Assembly: GCA_041690355.1 (NCBI GenBank)
Contig: JAWLHK010000001.1
Coordinates: forward strand, 372,001-436,000
DNA length: 64,000 nt
Direction: 5' to 3'
Source: JAWLHK01 sp041690355 [NCBI: bacterium]
GTDB lineage: Bacteria > J088 > JAWLBW01
The notes under the pieces were generated by a model, which saw only the letters and a list, made by a program, of their open reading frames with translations, searched no databases and was not told the DNA's origin. Numbering within the stretch: the stretch's first letter is position 1; each line of letters starts with the position of its first letter. Made by a program: the position numbers and the translations under genes. This document shows, piece after piece, positions 61,066 to 64,000 of this stretch.

Positions 61066-61411
61066 TATCCGGGTACAGGGCCTTCGCGATTGACGCACAC
61101 ACAGTCTCGATGTCCCGCAGGATCAGAAAGTTCGGAAAGCGTACGGTTCTGATCCCGACCGAGGCCATGTAATCCTGGCGGATAGCATCGTATTCGACCG
61201 CTTCGTCAAGGTAGTGCTGTCTGCCGTCCAGCTCGACGGCCAGCCGCACCACAGGGCAGAAGAAGTCGACGATGTAGGGACCGATGCCAACCTGCCGCCT
61301 GAACTTCAGGCCCAGGCCTTTTCCCCGAAGACGTTCCCATAGCAACGCTTCGGCCGGAGTCTGCTTTTTCCGCAATTCCCGCCGCCGCTTTTTGAACGCT
61401 GTGCGATTCAT
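61052..61411 (-). CDS. DUF559 (Vsr-like) endonuclease-domain protein
   Basis: 119 residues. Basic N-terminus (MNRTAFKKRRRELRKKQTPAEALLWERLRG), then FRRQVGIGPYIVDFFCPVVRLAVELDGRQHY: the VDFF and VELDGxxH motifs are the PD-(D/E)XK/Vsr-type active site of the DUF559 family. These small proteins are predicted nucleases often found in repeat-flanked, apparently mobile settings. The C-terminus PDNPPP and the stop codon are written by the left hairpin element. ATG 61411 lies about 78 bases inside the right hairpin. Confidence 0.85.
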   Translation of the reverse strand: MNRTAFKKRRRELRKKQTPAEALLWERLRGKGLGLKFRRQVGIGPYIVDFFCPVVRLAVELDGRQHYLDEAVEYDAIRQDYMASVGIRTVRFPNFLILRDIETVCASIAKALYPDNPPP

Positions 61412-61488
61412 GATCTTGGGTCATCGGCCGACCATATCATCGATCGTAGTCTTCTGGAAGGGGCCGCCCTCTCTACAATTGATTTTTC

Positions 61489-61549
61489 ACCCTTCTCCTT
61501 CGCAAGGAGAAGGGTCGACGGCGCCGCAAGCGCCGACGGGGATGAGGTC
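61489..61549 (+). repeat. Right copy of the two-hairpin element
   Basis: ACCCTTCTCCTT/AAGGAGAAGGGT (61489-61515, 3-base loop) followed by GGCG/CGCC hairpin and GGGGATGAGGTC. The first palindrome differs from the left copy at one position per arm. Orientation is opposite to the left copy. Confidence 0.7.
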
Positions 61550-61593
61550 CGCACCGGCGCCTCGACGGCGAGGCGGTCAACGTTGCTTTTTTC

Positions 61594-61621
61594 TTGACCT
61601 TTCTTCCCCACCTGATCTAAC
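61594..61621 (+). promoter_or_regulatory. radC promoter, near-leaderless
   Basis: TTGACC at 61594-61599, 16-base spacer, TCTAAC at 61616-61621, then eight bases to the ATG at 61630. No Shine-Dalgarno. Confidence 0.6.
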
Positions 61622-61629
61622 CTCGCGGC

Positions 61630-62328
61630 ATGACGCTGCGCGACTGGCCCGCCGAAGACCGCCCACGGGAGAAACTGGCCACCCGGGGGGCCGAGGCGCT
61701 CTCCGATTCCGAGTTGCTGGCGATCTTCATCCGCACGGGCGCGCGGGGGAAATCCGCCGTCGACATCGGGCGGGAACTCGCCGCCCGCGGACTGCCCGAT
61801 CTGGCGCGGCTCTCGTTTCCCGAGGTCGCCGCGCTGCCCGGGGTGGGACCGGCGCGCGCCGCCGCCATCCTGGCCGCCTTCGAGCTGGGGCGGCGCGCCA
61901 TCGCCCTGCGCGGCGACGAGATTGAGCTGACGTCACCCGAAGCAGTGTCGCGCTTCTGCGGACCCCGCTTGAATCACCTGAAAAAAGAGCGCTTTCTGGC
62001 GCTGGCGCTGACTACGAAGAACCGGCTGCTGCGCGAGGAGCTGGTCTCCGAGGGGGATCTGAACAGCTCCATCGTCCACCCGCGCGAGGTCTTCGCACCG
62101 CTGCTGCGCTGCTCGGCGGCGGCGGTCATTTTCGTGCACAACCACCCGAGCGGCGATCCGACGCCGAGCCAGCGTGACCTCGAGATCACGCAGCGGCTGC
62201 GGCGCGTGGGCGAGCTGCTCGGCATCAAGGTCCTCGATCATGTGGTCGTGGCCGCCGGCGGCTTCTACTCCTTCCAGTCGCACGGCTTTTTCATCCAGCC
62301 GGCGAGCGTGGGCGAGGATTTCCTCTAA
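61630..62328 (+). CDS. radC: RadC-family JAB protein
   Basis: 232 residues. LRDWPAEDRPREKLATRGAEALSDSELLAIFIRTG is the helical N-terminus with the helix-hairpin-helix LPGVGPARAAAIL near residue 75. The JAMM metalloprotease motif is HNHPSGDPTPSQRD near residue 167. RadC was once linked to repair; its real role is not settled, and the JAMM motif suggests a metallo-isopeptidase-like activity. Confidence 0.93.
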   Translation: MTLRDWPAEDRPREKLATRGAEALSDSELLAIFIRTGARGKSAVDIGRELAARGLPDLARLSFPEVAALPGVGPARAAAILAAFELGRRAIALRGDEIELTSPEAVSRFCGPRLNHLKKERFLALALTTKNRLLREELVSEGDLNSSIVHPREVFAPLLRCSAAAVIFVHNHPSGDPTPSQRDLEITQRLRRVGELLGIKVLDHVVVAAGGFYSFQSHGFFIQPASVGEDFL

Positions 62329-62416
62329 CGGCCCCCCTGTCGTCCCCCGAGGGGAGACCCGAAACGAGAGATGAGAAGAACCCCCGTCCCCGAAAAGGTA
62401 CTTCCGAGTCCTTGCC

Positions 62417-62440
62417 TCTCCGCGTCTCCGCGCCTCCGCG
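62417..62440. repeat. Octamer repeat, three units
   Basis: TCTCCGCG, TCTCCGCG, CCTCCGCG in phase, then TGAAACG. Period 8, unlike the heptamer arrays. It lies between radC and the convergent glycosyltransferase gene. Confidence 0.6.
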
Positions 62441-62480
62441 TGAAACGTCCGGTCCTTGGAACGGGAGATCCGTGAAGGAC

Positions 62481-63308
62481 TCAGGCGGGAACCGGGCCGT
62501 CCTTCACGATGCCGAACGGCGTGCGCGTGCGGCGCAGGCGGCGGGTCTCGGCGCGGATGGCATCATTCCGCGCGATCATCTCGGGGCGCACGTAGCCGCG
62601 GCCGTGGTCCAAGTGGACACAGACAGCACTGTAGCGGATCTGGGTGGACTTGAGTCCCGCGTTCCACAACCGTTCCCCCAATTCGCGGTCTTCACCGCCG
62701 TACTGCATGCGCTCATCGAATCCGTTGGCGGCGACGAGGTCGGCCTTCCACCCCGAGGCGTTATGCCCGTTCCACGTCGGTTTCGTGGTCGTCACGGCGT
62801 TGAGGAACCGGGCGCCCGCGCCGCGCGCCGCCAGCTTGGCGATCTTCGGCGTGAAGGGTAGGCCGTGCGCGCGCAGCCAGGCAGGCCGGAATGCGTCGCC
62901 CGTGCGGATATCCTCGCGGGTGATCGCCTGGCTCGTGGCAAGGGGAAGCTTGAAGTAGCCGCCGGAAAGGAAGCGGCCGGGGCGCGCATGGGCGGCGTGC
63001 ACGGCCACGAAGTCGCCGCGAGGGATGCAGTCGCCGTCGGAGAAGATCAGATAGTCTCCTCCACACGCGACAATGGCCTTGTTCAGAATGCGCGTCTTCT
63101 GGAAGCCGTCGTCTTCCTGCCAGACGTGCAGGACGCGGCGCTCCGATTCCGCCTCGAAGCGCGCGATGCGCTCACGGGTCGCGGGACCGGAGCCGTCATC
63201 GGCCACGACGAGCTCGAAATCCGCATGGGTCTGCAAGGCATACCCCCACAGAACCTTCTCGAGCCAGTCGGGCTGATTGTAGGTGCTCAGGATGACGGAG
63301 ATGCGCAC
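62481..63308 (-). CDS. Family 2 glycosyltransferase
   Basis: 275 residues, GT-A fold. ISVILSTYNQPDWLEKVLWGYALQT is the GT2 opening, FELVVADDGSG the nucleotide-binding region, IFSDGDCIPR the metal-binding DxD-type motif, and GFDERMQYGGEDRELGERL the C-terminal galactosyltransferase-like acceptor region. No membrane segment; cytosolic face of the inner membrane. GTG start at 63308, 24 bases after the ssb stop, so it is probably in an ssb operon. Confidence 0.9.
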   Translation of the reverse strand: MRISVILSTYNQPDWLEKVLWGYALQTHADFELVVADDGSGPATRERIARFEAESERRVLHVWQEDDGFQKTRILNKAIVACGGDYLIFSDGDCIPRGDFVAVHAAHARPGRFLSGGYFKLPLATSQAITREDIRTGDAFRPAWLRAHGLPFTPKIAKLAARGAGARFLNAVTTTKPTWNGHNASGWKADLVAANGFDERMQYGGEDRELGERLWNAGLKSTQIRYSAVCVHLDHGRGYVRPEMIARNDAIRAETRRLRRTRTPFGIVKDGPVPA

Positions 63309-63314
63309 GGCTGC

Positions 63315-63332
63315 GCGGAGCCGAAGCTCCGC
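63315..63332 (-). repeat. UUCG hairpin between ssb and the glycosyltransferase gene
   Basis: GCGGAGC/GCTCCGC with a UUCG tetraloop (minus strand) directly after the ssb stop codon and no T-run. May dampen readthrough or mask the glycosyltransferase start. Confidence 0.5.
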
Positions 63333-63785
63333 TTAGAACGGGATGTCGTCGTCGGCGACCACCGGATCGGCCGGGCCGACCCCGCCGCCGCTGTAGCTGC
63401 GCGATCCGCCGCCGCCGCCGTACGAGCCGGCGTCGTCGCGCGCGCCGCCCCCCTTCGAGGAGAGGAAGACGACTTCACGCGCGTTGATTTCGGTCGTGCG
63501 CCGCTTGATGCCGTCCTTGTCGTCGTATTCGCGGGTCTGCAGGCGGCCCTCGATGTAGACCTGGCCCCCCTTCTGCAGGTACTGCCCGCAGAGTTCGGCC
63601 AGCTTGCCCCAGGCGACGATGTTGTGCCACTCGGTGCGCTCTTCGGCCTGCCCGCTCTTGCCCGTCCACTTTTCGTTCGTGGCGATGGAGAACGAGGCCA
63701 CCGAGTTGCCGTTACCGGTCGTGCGCACTTCGGGATCTTTCCCGAGACGACCGACAAGAATCACTTTGTTTACGCTGTTTGCCAT
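63333..63785 (-). CDS. ssb: Single-stranded DNA-binding protein
   Basis: 150 residues. OB fold with [33 protein letters not shown] and [35 protein letters not shown], a Gly/Ser-rich linker, and the acidic tip DDDIPF that recruits repair and replication proteins. Confidence 0.97.
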   Translation of the reverse strand: MANSVNKVILVGRLGKDPEVRTTGNGNSVASFSIATNEKWTGKSGQAEERTEWHNIVAWGKLAELCGQYLQKGGQVYIEGRLQTREYDDKDGIKRRTTEINAREVVFLSSKGGGARDDAGSYGGGGGSRSYSGGGVGPADPVVADDDIPF

Positions 63786-64000
63786 AACCCATCCATTGAG
63801 AAGGCTTCATTCTAACAGGCCGGGGGGCGGTGCTCCACCGACAATTACGGCGCCAGTTACCGTCCATGGACGGCGGTCACTGCCGGGGGAAAAGAGGGCC
63901 CTTGCGCCGCCTGTTTCCGTTCAGGATACGCCGACACACGGACAGCGTTTGTCTCAGGCGGCAGCGGGAAATTGACAGAGGCGCACCGGAGTGACACCAT
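63786..64000. other. Region upstream of ssb, nothing assigned
   Basis: Contains the ssb upstream region with TAGAAT on the minus strand at 63809-63814 as a possible -10. No convincing gene in the last 200 bases. Confidence 0.5.

Larger units (their letters stand above)
61006..61549 (-). mobile_element. DUF559 cassette with inverted hairpin ends
   Basis: The DUF559 gene is enclosed by two copies of a two-hairpin element of about 60 bases in inverted orientation. Both ends read, from inside out, a 12-bp perfect palindrome ACCCTyCTCCTT...AAGGAGrAGGGT, a second hairpin, and a terminal GGG(G)..GAGGTC. No target duplication is visible outside, and no transposase is present, so movement must be in trans or by the encoded protein. 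Inference as a mobile cassette. Confidence 0.6.

Noticed and set aside
62417-62440. Member of the heptamer array family
   Set aside because: Its period is 8 and its unit (TCTCCGCG) is unrelated.

Overview
The window is about 64 kb of GC-rich (roughly two-thirds G+C), gene-dense bacterial chromosome with no plasmid, prophage, rRNA or tRNA signature. It looks like a diderm: there are many lipobox signal peptides, a BatABCDE/MoxR operon and a sigma-32 gene. The mix of sigma-32 with a CIRCE element, a two-gene acyl-CoA carboxylase, an SCP-x-type thiolase and a split Mrp antiporter would suit a deltaproteobacteria-like lineage (Myxococcota, Bdellovibrionota, Desulfobacterota or SAR324-like) or a related phylum. 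The sequence alone does not fix the taxon.

Layout. 1-6.3 kb: end of an amidohydrolase, a tiny zinc-ribbon protein, an exported metallo-beta-lactamase-fold hydrolase, a very large surface lipoprotein and an acetoacetate-decarboxylase-fold protein. 6.4-16 kb: acyl-CoA thioesterase, YebC, long-chain acyl-CoA ligase, isoaspartyl peptidase, an unknown helical-repeat protein coupled to a serine hydrolase, a glycosyltransferase, a DUF4177-like peptide and a dolichol-kinase-like membrane protein. 16.4-20.9 kb: two-gene biotin-dependent acyl-CoA carboxylase with its own terminator. 21-29.7 kb: MBL lipoprotein, His-rich lipoprotein, five-PAS soluble histidine kinase divergent from a STAS-like protein, Asp-rich beta-helix lipoprotein, and a desaturase-ABC exporter operon. 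29.8-37.3 kb: eleven-gene Mrp-type cation/proton antiporter operon. 37.4-48.7 kb: glycosidase lipoprotein, thiolase, penicillin acylase, NYN-cold-shock fusion, TetR-hydrolase pair, and a response regulator with a degenerate membrane kinase. 48.9-51.1 kb: egtB-egtD (ergothioneine). 51.4-60.4 kb: CIRCE-rpoH-moxR-Bat operon. 60.4-64 kb: a small unknown gene, a DUF559 cassette with inverted hairpin ends, radC, a glycosyltransferase and ssb.

How the genes work together. Fatty-acid or acyl-CoA metabolism recurs (ligase, thioesterase, carboxylase, thiolase, desaturase), as does envelope and redox stress (rpoH, Bat, ergothioneine, Mrp). The rpoH reading frame overlaps moxR, so heat-shock sigma factor and Bat operon are probably one transcript under a CIRCE that also carries the promoter hexamers.

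Three genome-wide habits stand out. First, many genes have a -10 hexamer ending 6-10 bases before the start codon and no Shine-Dalgarno, which implies leaderless or near-leaderless mRNAs. Second, intergenic spaces hold in-register arrays of degenerate 7-bp units, some being the same unit on opposite strands. Third, operon genes overlap by 1-4 bases. The strongest candidates for something new are the CIRCE-rpoH-Bat linkage, the DUF559 hairpin-ended cassette, the heptamer arrays and the response regulator with a histidine-less kinase.
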